From Icerya purchasi (lineage: Eukaryota; Arthropoda; Insecta; Hemiptera; Monophlebidae): a stretch of DNA of 64,000 nt. Below the pieces are notes generated by a model. It was not told where the DNA came from and ran no database searches. It saw only the letters and a program-made list of their open reading frames with translations. The stretch is from assembly GCA_039619475.1 (NCBI GenBank), contig CM077116.1, forward strand, positions 32,561,183 through 32,625,182, given 5' to 3'. Position numbers and translations under genes: made by a program. Below are positions 63,917-64,000 of the stretch, in pieces; the first letter of the stretch is position 1, and the number at the start of each line of letters is the position of its first letter.

Positions 63917-64000
63917 TACAACGTAATTCTTAGGCTACTCGGTACACGAGTAAGTGGCCTAATGCAGCGCAAAGCGGTTCATGAGAGTGGGGAGAAAATT
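63207..64000. other. Noncoding end of window with (TACATA)n/(TA)n microsatellite
   Basis: TTGATTGATTGATTGA lies near 63535. A TACATA/TATA microsatellite spans about 63822-63912. The open frame across it is repeat-driven. No gene is recognised up to the window edge. Confidence 0.5.

Noticed and set aside
63606..63926. 106-codon plus-strand frame near the window end
   Set aside because: The last third is a TACATA/TA microsatellite and the first part has no motif.

Overview
This is an AT-rich eukaryotic window, almost certainly from an arthropod and probably an insect. The evidence is the mix of R1/Jockey-like, CR1/L2-like and RTE-like non-LTR retrotransposons, Tc1 and hAT DNA transposons, Helentron-type rolling-circle elements carrying a PIF1-like helicase and an endonuclease, and many TA/AAT microsatellites. 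I cannot fix the order or species. I found no host gene, rRNA, intact tRNA, CRISPR array or bacterial-style operon. Nearly every recognisable protein fragment belongs to a transposable element, so the window looks like a nested repeat island.

Layout. 1-2.85 kb: a head-to-tail chain of 5'-truncated poly(A) retrotransposons (family A, B, A). 3.2-9.9 kb: two inverted Helentron helicase-endonuclease remnants around a Tc1 element (6214-7532), with a 47-bp tandem repeat carrying TGACGTCA. 10.8-12.2, 17.9-18.8 and 24.5-25.2 kb: non-autonomous Helitron-like elements. 12.5-13.5 kb: a long RNase H ORF (family C). 15.2-16.2 and 20.2-20.6 kb: further family A copies. 21.7-23.1 kb: family E, with a decayed relative at 29.8-30.65 kb. 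26.3-27.9 kb: a decayed hAT/ZMYM1-like element nested in a noncoding repeat (family D). 31.5-33.1 kb: an internally deleted hAT element with a perfect 8-bp target duplication.

34.5-35.6 kb: a long inverted-repeat element. 36.6-38.1 kb: antisense RT fragments, one of them Jockey-like. 38.1-41.5 kb: rearranged RTE-like copies. 41.5-47.2 kb: an element with inverted arms of about 300 bp, interrupted by a nearly complete RTE-like retrotransposon (42169-45809) with a 10-bp target duplication and one frameshift. 47.9-48.5 kb: a chimeric endonuclease/RTE ORF. 48.7-49.1 kb: a palindromic MITE. 51.3-54.8 kb: an antisense RT/RNase H element (family H) split by a family B insertion. 55.1-56.5 kb: an antisense CR1/L2-like fragment with an (AAT)n tail. 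58.4-59.2 and 62.1-63.2 kb: more family A copies, including one nested antisense inside another.

The features most worth following are: (1) covarying hairpins next to the poly(A) tails of families A and B, a candidate signal for their reverse transcriptase; (2) the nearly intact RTE-like element; (3) the inverted Helentron/Tc1 assembly. I see no defence, toxin or biosynthetic system. All family names come from motif recognition by eye, with no database search.
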